Origin: Solimicrobium sp043758755
GTDB lineage: Bacteria > Pseudomonadota > Gammaproteobacteria > Burkholderiales > Burkholderiaceae_D
Direction: 5' to 3'
NCBI GenBank assembly: GCA_043758755.1
Contig: JAYVMW010000012.1
Coordinates: 1-64,000 of the forward strand
Length of the DNA: 64,000 nucleotides
In this document: positions 35,097 to 44,796 of the stretch, piece after piece
Numbering within the stretch: the stretch's first letter is position 1
Layout of the letters: every line of letters begins with the position of its first letter
Translations under genes and position numbers: made by a program
Notes under the pieces: model-generated
Seen by the model: the letters and a program-made list of their open reading frames with translations, nothing else
The model's database searches: none
What the model was told of the DNA's origin: nothing

Positions 35097-36023
35097 ATGG
35101 ACTTGCATCAACAACACACAATAAATCCGCCGGAAACACCAGAGCGCAGCGCTGCTGCGCATCGAAGTACGCTGGTCAGTGTGTTCGTCAACGTGGTATT
35201 GAGTGCGGTACAGATTCTGGTCGGACTGTTTTCCGGTTCGGCCGGTTTGATTGCTGACGGCGTGCATTCCCTGTCGGACCTGCTGTCGGATTTTGTCGTT
35301 CTGCTGGCTAATCATCAAAGTAAAAAAGCGGCCGACGACGATCATCAATACGGTCACCTGCGTTATGAAAACGCCGCGTCCCTGTTTCTCGGGCTGTTGC
35401 TGCTGGCAGTCAGTGTTGGTATGTTGTATTCGGCTGTGGTGAAAATTCAAAGTCCGGAACTCATACCCAAGGTGCATTTGATTGCGCTCTGGGTTGCGCT
35501 GTTCGCATTGATGGCAAAAGAAAGTCTGTTTCGTTACATGCTGTCGGTTGCCGAGAGCATCCGCTCCAGCATGCTGATTGCCAACGCCTGGCATGCGCGT
35601 TCCGACGCGGCAGCTTCTTTGGTCGTGGCAATTGGTATCTCGGGAAATTTAATGGGGTACACGCTGCTTGATCCGATAGCGGCAATGGTTGTTGGTATCC
35701 TCATCGGTCGGATGGGCTGGAAATTTACCTGGGATGCCATGAGTGATTTGACGGATCGCGCAGTTTCTCCCGAAGAGTATGGAGCGATCCGTTTGACATT
35801 GAGAGAAACGCCCGGTGTGCTGGGGTTGCATGACATGCGCACCCGCAAAGTCGGTGATCTGATTATTGTCGATGTGCATCTGGAGTTGGATGCCAATTTA
35901 ACGGTGATGCAAGGTCACCATATTGCCAATGAGGCAAGTGACCGGGTTATGCGCAATCATCATGTTTTAAATGTGATGACACATGTTGATCCAGTGCTCA
36001 ATGGGGTGCTGATTAACGATTGA
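35097..36023 (+). CDS. Cation diffusion facilitator family transporter
   Basis: A 308-residue metal exporter with about six helices. The metal-site motifs HSLSDLLSDF (helix 2) and HARSDAAASL (helix 5) are present, along with a cytoplasmic C-terminal domain. These proteins export zinc, iron, manganese or cobalt in exchange for protons; the metal is not decided here. A longer in-frame start at 34998 lies within lipA; ATG 35097 is preferred because it immediately follows the lipA stop. Confidence 0.88.
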   Translation: MDLHQQHTINPPETPERSAAAHRSTLVSVFVNVVLSAVQILVGLFSGSAGLIADGVHSLSDLLSDFVVLLANHQSKKAADDDHQYGHLRYENAASLFLGLLLLAVSVGMLYSAVVKIQSPELIPKVHLIALWVALFALMAKESLFRYMLSVAESIRSSMLIANAWHARSDAAASLVVAIGISGNLMGYTLLDPIAAMVVGILIGRMGWKFTWDAMSDLTDRAVSPEEYGAIRLTLRETPGVLGLHDMRTRKVGDLIIVDVHLELDANLTVMQGHHIANEASDRVMRNHHVLNVMTHVDPVLNGVLIND

Positions 36024-36259
36024 CAGAACTGGAGGTTGGCAGTCTGCTCATATTGACCAAATTTTCTAAAAGTGCCCTTAAAAAGTTCCTTGTGGAAACA
36101 CTATGAAAAAGATTTCATTTTGTTTGGAAAATACCGGCATATACTTTTTCAAAATATATTTCCCGCAGGTTTCAATCAGCTAATCAAGTTACATATAGAT
36201 ACTGAATATACGGGAACTTCCGAAGTAGCATGCTCTGATTCATTTATATGAGGCAGGTT

Positions 36260-36499
36260 ATGGATGCGGATGATAATCAACATTTTGAAATGATCAGGGA
36301 AGTGACTGTAGTTGCCAAGGCGCTCGATGAACGAACGCATGGCGAGATTGAGCTGGTAGTGAATCGTGGAATTGCAGCCGCAGTGCTCGTGGGAATTCCA
36401 AAAGCGATGGAAATATTGAATGCAGCCGGGATTTCGAAAAATATTTCACTGCGAGTTTTAAACAGCAAGACCAGACGACGAGCTTCTGACTGGAGATAA
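36260..36499 (+). CDS. Small unrecognised protein
   Basis: A soluble protein of 79 residues (MDADDNQHFEMIREVTVVAK at the start) with no recognised domain, signal or membrane segment. ATG 36260 has a GAGG sequence at a good distance; an ATG at 36248 in the same frame has none. It is followed at once by a clear terminator, which supports expression. Confidence 0.5.
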   Translation: MDADDNQHFEMIREVTVVAKALDERTHGEIELVVNRGIAAAVLVGIPKAMEILNAAGISKNISLRVLNSKTRRRASDWR

Positions 36500-36528
36500 A
36501 AAAAGGCGATGACTGCATCGCCTTTTTT
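36498..36528. terminator. Bidirectional terminator
   Basis: GGCGATG and CATCGCC form a 7-bp stem with a four-base loop, flanked by seven A and six T residues. It lies between the small gene at 36260-36499 and the convergent permease gene. Confidence 0.85.
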
Positions 36529-36555
36529 ACGTTTACAGTTTCGACCCGGCAGAAA

Positions 36556-37602
36556 TCACATGCCAAGTCCCACGGCAATGAGTCCGGCCAAAATGCCAAA
36601 TCCGATAACGGCAGCCGTCAGAATCACAAGCAGGCGCGGTTTGAAAGAGCGATACAGCATAGCCATCGAGGGCAGGCTGATCGGTGGCAGAGTCATCAGC
36701 AATGCCGCAGCCGGACCAACGCCGATGCCCAGTGCCAGCATGGCCTGAATGATCGGTACTTCGCCGGCAGTCGGAATGACAAATAGTGTTCCGGCCAGCG
36801 CAAACAGAATGATCCAGAGCAGTGAATTATCGATTTCAGGGCCGATGTGCGGGAATAACAGCGCACGGGCAGCACCCAGCAGCAGAACCAGGATGATGTA
36901 TTCAGGAACCAGACGCACAGTCATCTGGCCCAGTAATTTCAGCCAGCGCCGAAATGCATTGCCATCCTGACTGGCGGTCTGCTGCAGATTGGATTGCGCC
37001 GCCACGGCTTCTTCATCAGTAACAAACCGGTTAGCCAGATAGCCCAGTCCAAACACCATGACCAGACCGATCACAAGGCGCAGGATGGTCCAGTTCCAGC
37101 CCAGAACAAAACCCATGAAAATGAGCGTGGCAGGATTGAGCACCGTATTGCCCAGCCAGAAAGCCAGTGCGGCTCCCGGCGAAGCCCGACGCGCCCGCAG
37201 TCCGGCCACAACCGGTGCGGCACAGCAGGTACACATCATGGCAGGAATCGCCAGCAGTCCACCGGCTGCGACGCTGCCGAAGCCGGACTTGCCAAATACT
37301 CTGGCGATCCACTGCGGCGCTATCAGTGCCTGCACGCCGGAGCCCAGCAACAGGCCCAGCACCATCGCCTGCCAGATCGCCTTTCCATAGGCCATGGCAT
37401 AGCCCAGTGCGGCATCCAACGAGGGTGCTGGCGGAGCGGCATCCTTGCCCATCAATATGGAGTTGCCGATGGCATGGTTGGACGCCGCAAGAAAAGCCTT
37501 GTGGTAGTAGGGTGACCACTTTACATAAAACAGACCGGCTACTGCGATGAGCAGGAAAGTCATCCATTTCAGCCGGTTATTTTCTGGAGCTGTTGTATTC
37601 AT
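36556..37602 (-). CDS. Permease of the ArsP/COG0701 family
   Basis: A 348-residue membrane protein of about eight helices. The segment LLAIPAMMCTCCAAPVVAGL holds the cysteine-rich motif of the permease family that includes ArsP, an exporter of organoarsenicals. A second repeat-like segment, IPTAGEVPIIQAMLALGIG, is also typical. Substrate is unknown; no arsenic genes adjoin it. An AAGG sequence precedes the ATG. Confidence 0.8.
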   Translation of the reverse strand: MNTTAPENNRLKWMTFLLIAVAGLFYVKWSPYYHKAFLAASNHAIGNSILMGKDAAPPAPSLDAALGYAMAYGKAIWQAMVLGLLLGSGVQALIAPQWIARVFGKSGFGSVAAGGLLAIPAMMCTCCAAPVVAGLRARRASPGAALAFWLGNTVLNPATLIFMGFVLGWNWTILRLVIGLVMVFGLGYLANRFVTDEEAVAAQSNLQQTASQDGNAFRRWLKLLGQMTVRLVPEYIILVLLLGAARALLFPHIGPEIDNSLLWIILFALAGTLFVIPTAGEVPIIQAMLALGIGVGPAAALLMTLPPISLPSMAMLYRSFKPRLLVILTAAVIGFGILAGLIAVGLGM

Positions 37603-37643
37603 GATGAGCCTTGGGTTGCGATTGCGATTGTGTCAGTACGGAG

Positions 37644-38663
37644 TCAAGCCAGATCTGCTTCGGAGATAAATGAGTCTGCATAAAATTCATCTGCCGGCAA
37701 TTGTGCCTGCGCGACAAAGTCACGCTTGGCAGAATCGACGACTATCGGTGCGCCGCAGGCGTAGACCTGCAGCGCCGACATGTTACTGTAGTCTTCCAGT
37801 ACCGCACGATGTACAAAGCCGGTGCGCCCGCTCCAGTTGTCTTCGGCCAGAGCGTCGGATACCACTGGGACGTAATGGAATTCCGGATGTTGTGCAGCCC
37901 AGTCCATACACAGCTGATGCATGTATAAATCAGCCGGGCGGCGGCCACCCCAGTACAGGGTCATGGGCCGTTGATTTTTTTGTTCGAAGGCGTGTTCAAT
38001 GACTGCTTTGATCGGTGCGAAACCGGTTCCGGAAGCCAGAAGAATAATCGGTTTTTTACTGTCTTCGCGCAGGAAGAAGGTCCCTTGCGGACCTTCAATG
38101 CGCAATATGTCGCGCTCTTTCAGCGTCGAAAATACCTGATCTGTAAACAGGCCGCCAGGCATATGCCGGATGTGCAGGCTGATCTGGTCGCTGGTGTGGG
38201 GCGCATTGGCCATGCTGTAACTGCGCCGTTTGCCGTCGCGCAGCAGAAATTCAATATATTGACCGGCGCGGAATGCAAATTTTTCAGTGGCCGGCAGTTG
38301 CAGAATGACCAGCATGACGTCATGCGACAGTTTTTCTATTTTCGCGATACGGGTCGGTAATTTTTTGCTGGGAAAATCGCCGACTTCCACTTCGCGAACT
38401 TCTATCGTTATATCCGACAGCGGTGTTGCGCAGCAAAACAAAGATAAGCCCTTGCTGATTTCTTCCTGGGTCAGCGTCTTTTCCTGATGTTTGCCCAGAA
38501 CTGTCTGACCGGTTACTATTTTGCCCTTGCAGGCACCACACGCGCCGTTTTTGCATCCATGCGGTAAACCGACGTTGGCGCGCAGCGCCGCAGCCAGAAT
38601 AGTTTCGTCGTCATTGCAGGCAAACTGGTGGCCACTCGGATTTACTGTTACCTGAAAAGTCAT
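37644..38663 (-). CDS. 2Fe-2S/FAD oxidoreductase, CDP-6-deoxy-delta-3,4-glucoseen reductase-like
   Basis: A 339-residue flavoprotein reductase. An N-terminal plant-type ferredoxin domain has cysteines 37, 42 and 45 in CKNGACGACKGK and a fourth in LFCC (about 76-77). It is followed by FAD-binding (RRSYSMAN) and NAD(P)-binding (LLASGTGFAPIKAV) domains. Similar proteins are commonly named after the sugar reductase AscD but usually have no sugar-modifying neighbours, as here, so the physiological partner is unknown. The start at 38663 gives the family opening MTFQVTV. Confidence 0.85.
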   Translation of the reverse strand: MTFQVTVNPSGHQFACNDDETILAAALRANVGLPHGCKNGACGACKGKIVTGQTVLGKHQEKTLTQEEISKGLSLFCCATPLSDITIEVREVEVGDFPSKKLPTRIAKIEKLSHDVMLVILQLPATEKFAFRAGQYIEFLLRDGKRRSYSMANAPHTSDQISLHIRHMPGGLFTDQVFSTLKERDILRIEGPQGTFFLREDSKKPIILLASGTGFAPIKAVIEHAFEQKNQRPMTLYWGGRRPADLYMHQLCMDWAAQHPEFHYVPVVSDALAEDNWSGRTGFVHRAVLEDYSNMSALQVYACGAPIVVDSAKRDFVAQAQLPADEFYADSFISEADLA

Positions 38664-38675
38664 ACAAAGCCATCC

Positions 38676-39596
38676 ATGAAAAAAAATCAACAAAATAAAA
38701 AAATCGCCCGTCCACGCGTGCTTATAGCCGGGTGTGGCGATATTGGGATGCGTATTCTACCGCTTTTGCGTGGCCAATTGTCTGGAAGTGCGCAATCAGG
38801 GGGATCCGTAAACTGGCGTGTGCTGGCCCTGACCAGCCAGCCAGAGCGGTGCGCACAATTGCGTGCTGCCGGCGCAGTTCCGTTGGTTGCCGATCTGGAT
38901 CGGCCTGATACGCTGGCAAGGCTGACCGGGATGGCATCTCTGATCATCTATCTGGCGCCGCCACCTGCACGCGGCGTCACAGATACCCGCAGCCGTCATC
39001 TGGCAGCGATGCTCTCGCATCGTTGCCGCATGGTTTATGTCAGCACGACCGGTGTTTATGGCGATTGTGGTGGTGCAGAGATTTCAGAAACGCACAAAGT
39101 GCAGCCGCACAATCTGCGCGCGGTGCGCCGTGTTGACGCTGAACAGGTATGGCGCAACTGGGCACGCCGCACCGGCTCGTGCCTGAGCATTTTGCGCGTA
39201 CCGGGTATTTATGCCGCGTCGCGCCTGCCACTGGAGCGTCTCAACAGGGGCACCCCGGCACTCCTGCCGGAGCAGGATGTATTTACCAGTCATATTCATG
39301 CCGATGATCTGGCGCGACTGGTCGTGAAAACGCTGCTGCACGGCAGTCCGAATCGAATTTATCACGCCGTGGATGACAGCAGATTGTTGATGGGTGAGTA
39401 TTTTGATCTGGTTGCTGACCATTTTGATCTGCAAAGACCGCCGCGCCTGCCGCGTGCGCAACTTGAACAACAGGTCAGTCCGATGCTGTGGTCCTTCATG
39501 TCAGAATCACGTCGCATGACCAACCGGCGTATCAGACAGGAATTGGGGTTTCGCTTTCTTTATCCTGAAGTTGCATGTGGTCTGGATCATGGCTGA
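38676..39596 (+). CDS. NAD(P)-dependent oxidoreductase, extended SDR (YeeZ-like)
   Basis: A 306-residue protein with a Rossmann fold, VLIAGCGDIGMRILPLL at about residues 14-30, in the style of YeeZ-type atypical SDR proteins. YVSTTGVYGD contains the partly conserved active-site region. Substrate unknown. It is divergent from the ferredoxin reductase gene with only 12 bases between start codons, so each promoter must lie within or overlap the other gene. An earlier in-frame start at 38628 is inside that neighbour. Confidence 0.75.
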   Translation: MKKNQQNKKIARPRVLIAGCGDIGMRILPLLRGQLSGSAQSGGSVNWRVLALTSQPERCAQLRAAGAVPLVADLDRPDTLARLTGMASLIIYLAPPPARGVTDTRSRHLAAMLSHRCRMVYVSTTGVYGDCGGAEISETHKVQPHNLRAVRRVDAEQVWRNWARRTGSCLSILRVPGIYAASRLPLERLNRGTPALLPEQDVFTSHIHADDLARLVVKTLLHGSPNRIYHAVDDSRLLMGEYFDLVADHFDLQRPPRLPRAQLEQQVSPMLWSFMSESRRMTNRRIRQELGFRFLYPEVACGLDHG

Positions 39597-39805
39597 GTCC
39601 GGCCACGGCGATTCAACGCTCTTTTTATGGCTGCCGAAAGTTTAAATGGTATAGTAATTGTTATCACAAAAATGGCATGCAGCTGGATTTTGAAACGGCG
39701 TGTCGTGCTGTTAAATATAAAGCAATTTACTCACTGGAGATTGTGAGTGCAGGTATAAACAAGAATCGAATTTGCATACACCAAATCGAATAATGAAAGT
39801 AATGC

Positions 39806-42800
39806 ATGATTTCCAACCGATGTAATTTGCTGACCTCATTATCAAATCGACCTTTGAGAAAACGACACTCTGTTGTGTCGAAAATACAGTTGGCTGGGTT
39901 GGTTCATTTGGTTGCCGGTTTGTTTGTTGCCTGTCTGCTGTCCGGATACATGTCATTGGCGCTGGCAACAACCGGGAATGTGCGCTGGGCCGGTTATGCT
40001 GATTCCGTATTTCAGCATTACACCCAGGATAATGGACTGCCGCAACCGACAGTAACCGCACTGGCTGAGGACAGGGATGGTTTTTTATGGATAGGCACTC
40101 AGGGCGGACTGTCCAGATGGGATGGCTATCGCTTCCGTAATTACGTGCCCAACGTGAAAATCCCCGGCTCGATTCCCGATAATTTCATCAGCACGCTGCA
40201 TACCGATACGGCCGGCCAGTTGTGGATAGGCACCGGCACTGCCGGTCTGGTGCGCTATGACGGACTGAAAGATCAGTTTGTTAAAGTTGAAGGCTTGAGC
40301 AGTACGGATGTGATGTCATTGGCAGATGACGGCAAGGGTGGGCTCTGGATTGCGACTGGAATTGGACTGAATCATCTGGATACTGTGACCGGCAAGGTGC
40401 GGGCCTGGCACCATAACCCTGCAGATCAGAACAGCTTGCCCGATGAGCAGATTTTATGCGTGCTGAAGGACCGGGATGGCCGGATCTGGGTCGGCACCAA
40501 AGGCGGCCTGGCTCGAATGGATCCTGTTACGGAAAAAATTACCCAGGTGCCGGTTGTCGCGCATTCGGGGCCGGTATCCAATTTCAGAAGCCTGTATGAA
40601 GACCGGAAAGGGCGCATCTGGATCGGGACCAATCATAACGGCGCATTCGTCATTGATGAAGAAAATGGCAAACCGGTGCAACTGGAAGAAACCGATGATG
40701 CAAAATCGTCATTTTCAACCGACTTTGTCATTAGCATCAGTGAATCTGAAAACGGCGAAATCTGGTTTGGAACGTATGGTGAAGGTATTGTTGTTGTTAA
40801 TTCCGATACCAGGCAGACCCGACGTATCCGGCACGACACCAAAGTTTTTTCCAGCCTGATGCATGATGCGATCTGGATCGTTTATCGCGATCGCACCGGT
40901 GCCATGCTGGTTGGAAGTACCAGCGGTCTGGACCGCATGGTTAATGCTGACAGTGCTTTTTTATCTCTGTTCGGAAATACCGACCGAGCTGGCAGCATCT
41001 CGGGCGCTGACGTGGTAAGCCTGTTTGAATCAAATGCCGGGACAACCTGGTTGGGTTACTCCGGCGCAGGGGTGGATGTGATTTCAGCAAGCGGGGAACG
41101 TATTGCCGTTTTGCGCCCGGATCAGAAAAAACCTGAAACAGCGTTGTCGAGGGCACCGATAGCTGCTTTTGCCAGTGATGGCAATTCGGTATTTATCGGA
41201 ACTGACCGCGGTGTTTATCAGGCTGATCTGAAAGGTAAAGGCCTCAAACGAGTCAAACTGAAGTTGAAAGACCGGATCGATGCCGTGAATGCGCTTCTGT
41301 ATGAAGACGGTGTTCTTTATGTTGGTGCAGGTCGGGATGGCCTGTATGCAGCAGCGATGGATATCAGTGCCAGGCCGGTGTTTTCTCATCTGGATGAAAA
41401 ACAGCTCACTGATCAGCGTGTCAATGTCATTATCCGGGGTGTGAGCAAGGATCTCTGGGTCGGGACGGCGAATGGTTTAAATCATATTGATCTGGTTACG
41501 GGGGCGGTTGAGAAAATACTTTTTGATCCAACAGATCCTGACGGATTGACTGCCGGTTATATTTCTTCGCTTCTCATCGATCAGCGGGGACGATTGTGGA
41601 TCGCTCTGTTTGGTGGCGGTATCAATGTTGTCACGGGACGCGACAGCCAAGGAAAACCGGTTTTGAAAAAAATCAGTACCGAAGCGGGTCTTCCCAATAA
41701 CAATATGAATGCGCTTGTGCTGGACAATCAGGGACAGGTCTGGGCCAGTACCGACGACGGTATCGGTGTGATCAACGCGGATACTTTTGCCGTGCATTCC
41801 TATCACCGCGCCGATGGTGTTGCCATTGGGACTTACTGGGTAAACTCGGTTGCCAGAACCAATAATGGTGATCTGATTTTTGGTGGCAATGGCGGAATGA
41901 CCGTGATTCATCCCGAGCAGGTAAAGCAATGGAATTTTCAGCCATCAATCGTCGTCACCGATGCGCACAGTGGCGAAAAGCCAGTGCCGGTTTATGGTAC
42001 TGTTTCCGGACAAAAGCCATTGATCATTACCCCGGATGCAAACAGTATTTCAGTTGAGTTTGCTGCGCTGGATTACTCGGCGCCGGAGCGCAATCTGTAC
42101 TCGTATCGTCTGGAAGGCTTTGACAGGAACTGGATCAATACCGATTACACGCGCCGCCTTGCCAGCTACACCAATCTGCCGCCCGGCAACTACACGCTGC
42201 AAATTCGTGGCTCAAACCGCAATGGCGTCTGGGCAGAGAAATCGCTCAGTATTCCGGTAAGAGTACTGCCGGCCTGGTATCAGACCTGGTTATTTCGTAT
42301 CGCAATTACACTTGCTGTAATTTTGCTGGTGGTATTGCTGGTGCAGGCCCGTACCGCCTATCTGAGCAAGGCCAAACTTGAACTCGAAGCACTGATCGCG
42401 TTACGTACTCAGGAATTATCCAAAAGCACAGAGCAGCTGCGTCAAAGTAAGGTTCAGCTTGAAGAAATTGCCTTCCTGGATGCGCTCACCGGGTTGCCGA
42501 ATCGCCGTTTGTTTACTGAGCGGTTTGAAAACTTTAAAGCAAGCGCAACCCGCAGTAATAAAAATTTTGCCCTGCTGCTGATTGATCTCGACAAGTTCAA
42601 GTACATCAATGACACTTACGGTCACGATGCCGGCGACGCCGTTTTGCTCACGACCGCAGAAAAACTGATCAAGGCAACGCGCGCAGTGGATGTCGTCGCG
42701 CGTCTTGGTGGCGATGAATTTGCCATACTGCTGGACAGTTCCGAGCCTGACATGTCGATCAGAATTGTGTGTGAGCGCCTCATGGAGTCCTGTCTGGATC

Positions 42801-42973
42801 CGATCATTTTCGGCAATCAGCAATTCATCGTTACCATGAGCATTGGTGCTGCCATCTATGCCACGCATGGCAGTTTTCAGGCCGAATTATACAAGTCGGC
42901 AGATATGGCACTGTACGAGGCCAAAGGCAGCGGACGCAATACCTGGCGCAGTTATGGACAGCCGTCAGGATAG
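39806..42973 (+). CDS. Diguanylate cyclase with two-component-regulator propeller sensor
   Basis: A 1055-residue membrane protein. An N-terminal hydrophobic segment (about residues 30-55) is followed by a large periplasmic beta-propeller of repeated blades with W-I-G-T cores (for example GFLWIGTQGGLSRWDG and GRIWVGTKGGLARMD). Next come a Y_Y_Y domain (about 725-815), a transmembrane helix (about 830-850), a coiled coil and a GGDEF domain with intact RLGGDEFAIL. It should make c-di-GMP in response to a periplasmic ligand; propellers of this class often sense polysaccharide breakdown products. No partner gene adjoins it. Confidence 0.92.
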   Translation: MISNRCNLLTSLSNRPLRKRHSVVSKIQLAGLVHLVAGLFVACLLSGYMSLALATTGNVRWAGYADSVFQHYTQDNGLPQPTVTALAEDRDGFLWIGTQGGLSRWDGYRFRNYVPNVKIPGSIPDNFISTLHTDTAGQLWIGTGTAGLVRYDGLKDQFVKVEGLSSTDVMSLADDGKGGLWIATGIGLNHLDTVTGKVRAWHHNPADQNSLPDEQILCVLKDRDGRIWVGTKGGLARMDPVTEKITQVPVVAHSGPVSNFRSLYEDRKGRIWIGTNHNGAFVIDEENGKPVQLEETDDAKSSFSTDFVISISESENGEIWFGTYGEGIVVVNSDTRQTRRIRHDTKVFSSLMHDAIWIVYRDRTGAMLVGSTSGLDRMVNADSAFLSLFGNTDRAGSISGADVVSLFESNAGTTWLGYSGAGVDVISASGERIAVLRPDQKKPETALSRAPIAAFASDGNSVFIGTDRGVYQADLKGKGLKRVKLKLKDRIDAVNALLYEDGVLYVGAGRDGLYAAAMDISARPVFSHLDEKQLTDQRVNVIIRGVSKDLWVGTANGLNHIDLVTGAVEKILFDPTDPDGLTAGYISSLLIDQRGRLWIALFGGGINVVTGRDSQGKPVLKKISTEAGLPNNNMNALVLDNQGQVWASTDDGIGVINADTFAVHSYHRADGVAIGTYWVNSVARTNNGDLIFGGNGGMTVIHPEQVKQWNFQPSIVVTDAHSGEKPVPVYGTVSGQKPLIITPDANSISVEFAALDYSAPERNLYSYRLEGFDRNWINTDYTRRLASYTNLPPGNYTLQIRGSNRNGVWAEKSLSIPVRVLPAWYQTWLFRIAITLAVILLVVLLVQARTAYLSKAKLELEALIALRTQELSKSTEQLRQSKVQLEEIAFLDALTGLPNRRLFTERFENFKASATRSNKNFALLLIDLDKFKYINDTYGHDAGDAVLLTTAEKLIKATRAVDVVARLGGDEFAILLDSSEPDMSIRIVCERLMESCLDPIIFGNQQFIVTMSIGAAIYATHGSFQAELYKSADMALYEAKGSGRNTWRSYGQPSG

Positions 42974-42984
42974 CTGCGGCGCAT

Positions 42985-43271
42985 TTACCGATAACTGAGC
43001 CACCAGTCGGAGCGACGTGCTTTTACCGAGGCGACCCAGCGGCAAAATGGATGAATGTAAATACCGGTGCACAGAAGTGGGTAATCCAGCGGGTAAAGAA
43101 CAGTGATGCACCGATGCTGGAATCGCGCATGGGGCCCTGCATTGCACCTGCCATATTGAAATCGCGCACATGATCGAGTGCCATGACAACGATGATCAGG
43201 CCGCGCAGCATGTCGATTGAAGTTAGCCGGCAGGCGCGCTGATCCAGTGTTCCAGATACGTCTTTATGCAT
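42985..43271 (-). pseudogene. Remnant of a DUF1624/HGSNAT-like acyltransferase-type membrane protein
   Basis: The 5' part encodes RLTSIDMLRGLIIVVMALDH and FFTRWITHFCAPVF, the conserved start of heparan-alpha-glucosaminide N-acetyltransferase-like membrane proteins, then runs to a stop at 43023-43025. In a different frame the same stretch continues as CRWVASVKARRSDWWLSYR and a stop at 42985-42987, which is the usual C-terminus of that family. About 270 residues of the middle are missing and the ends are out of frame. An internal deletion is the simplest reading. The junction lies near 43030-43055. Confidence 0.7.
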
Positions 43272-43320
43272 ATCTTCCTCCTTGTAATTTTTATTTCCGT
43301 TATTTAATCTCGCTCAGAAT

Positions 43321-43941
43321 TCAGATCACGTAACAAATCACAGAGACGAAATGGCAGGCACTGCCACCCATGACGAAAAGATGCCAGATGCCGTGTGCAT
43401 GTTTCATGCGTTCATCAATTACATAAAAAATCACGCCCAACGTATAAATAATGCCGCCAGCCGCCAGCCAGTAAAAACCGTGCCAACCCAGTGCGCTGAT
43501 CAGTGGTTTGACGAAAAAAAGCACCGACCAGCCCATCAGGATGTAAATGATCAACGAAGAAATGCGTGCTGTGCCGGCGAAAAATAATTCCTGGATGATG
43601 CCAATCAGGGCCAGACTCCAGACGATGTCGAATAATGTCCAGCCGGTTCTGCCATGCATGGATACCAGAGTAAACGGGGTGTAGCTGCCCGCGATCAGCA
43701 GGTAGATCATGCAGTGATCGAATTTTTGCAGAATGTTCTTGGCTGTGCCGCTCGGAATGCTGTGGTACAGCGTGGAAAACAGGTACAGCAGCAACAGGGT
43801 CAGACTGTAAATGCAGGAACTGATGATTTTCCAGATATCTCCGGTTAACGTCGCCAGAGTAATCAATACCGTACAGCCAATTACCACCAGAGAAGCAGCA
43901 ACCAGGTGGCTGATGCTGTTTAATTTTTCACCTTTGTACAT
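43321..43941 (-). CDS. Hemolysin III family protein (TrhA/PAQR-like)
   Basis: A 206-residue membrane protein of seven helices. Family marks are SHLVAASLVVIG in helix 1, STLYHSIP in helix 2 and HLFVMGGSACHF in the last helix, whose histidines and serine form the putative metal site of PAQR-type hydrolases. TrhA affects membrane energy homeostasis; haemolysis is historical. An AAGGGG site precedes the start. Confidence 0.9.
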   Translation of the reverse strand: MYKGEKLNSISHLVAASLVVIGCTVLITLATLTGDIWKIISSCIYSLTLLLLYLFSTLYHSIPSGTAKNILQKFDHCMIYLLIAGSYTPFTLVSMHGRTGWTLFDIVWSLALIGIIQELFFAGTARISSLIIYILMGWSVLFFVKPLISALGWHGFYWLAAGGIIYTLGVIFYVIDERMKHAHGIWHLFVMGGSACHFVSVICYVI

Positions 43942-44033
43942 GATGCCCCTTGTTAATTCCCGCTACCTTAACAGGGAACGTGATAAAGGTGCAATTGAAC
44001 AAGATTTTTGCCCAATTGATGACCGGCCCGGGG

Positions 44034-44543
44034 TCATGCTCCCGTCTGGGCGTCCAGCAATCGATGCAGTTCCTTGAACTCGGGAGCGCCCACATATTTT
44101 TTGATGATGTTGCCGTGCCGGTCAATGACAAAAGTAGTCGGCGTCATTGTGACGTCGCCAAATGACTGCGCCAGATTGCCATCCACATCCAACGCCACGT
44201 CAAATGGCAGTTTTCTGGTACCAGTGAAATTCAGCACGTAATTGGGCGGATCATAGGACATCGCCACGGCGATGAATTCCAAACCCTGTGCATGGTACTT
44301 TTCGTAGGTTTCGATCATTTTCGGCATTTCACCAACACAGATGGTGCACGAAGTAGCCCAGAAATTGACTATGACAACTTTGCCTTTGAGCTGTTCCAGA
44401 CTGATTTTATGGCCCTTCAGGTTGGTAAAAGTGACATTCGGGACAGTCGGTTTTTCACAATAATTCAATGCAAAGAGCAGCGAGCAAGAAATCAGCAGAA
44501 ACAGAAAGTTGGAAATGGAATGGTTTGCTTTAGTTCGGAACAT
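44034..44543 (-). CDS. TlpA-like membrane-anchored thiol:disulfide redoxin
   Basis: A 169-residue thioredoxin-fold protein facing the periplasm. An N-terminal hydrophobic segment (about residues 9-28) is followed by the active site WATSCTICVGEMP and the cis-proline region MTPTTFVID. The CTIC pair is unusual compared with the CxPC of most TlpA/ResA proteins. Such proteins keep apocytochrome cysteines reduced for haem attachment. It is divergent from the haem-containing gene cluster at 44797-48028, which fits that role. The start at 44543 is preferred over one at 44573; neither has a strong site. Confidence 0.82.
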   Translation of the reverse strand: MFRTKANHSISNFLFLLISCSLLFALNYCEKPTVPNVTFTNLKGHKISLEQLKGKVVIVNFWATSCTICVGEMPKMIETYEKYHAQGLEFIAVAMSYDPPNYVLNFTGTRKLPFDVALDVDGNLAQSFGDVTMTPTTFVIDRHGNIIKKYVGAPEFKELHRLLDAQTGA

Positions 44544-44796
44544 GATTTGGATCAATAATTCTGAGGATGCCAATTATAGTCTTGCCTGGAATGGCTCAGT
44601 AAAATCGGTATAAAAGCGGCGAAATGTTGTGAGTGGGCATAAATTAGATTAAAGAACTTCATCACTTGATATAACTCAAACGAATAACATAATCGAACTG
44701 CTATAAAGTCGGTATTGAATGCAATTCGGCAATATTTTGGGTTATTAAGTGGTTCAACAATTAAATTGGAATACTCCAATCAGAAGGGAAAATGAC

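Noticed and set aside
36103..36183. Tiny open frame of 26 residues after the cation exporter
   Set aside because: There is no ribosome-binding site or membrane helix, and the length is expected by chance in AT-rich DNA.
39640..39665. Possible Fur box before the propeller diguanylate cyclase
   Set aside because: Only about half of the 19-base consensus matches, which is not above chance in this AT-rich gap.
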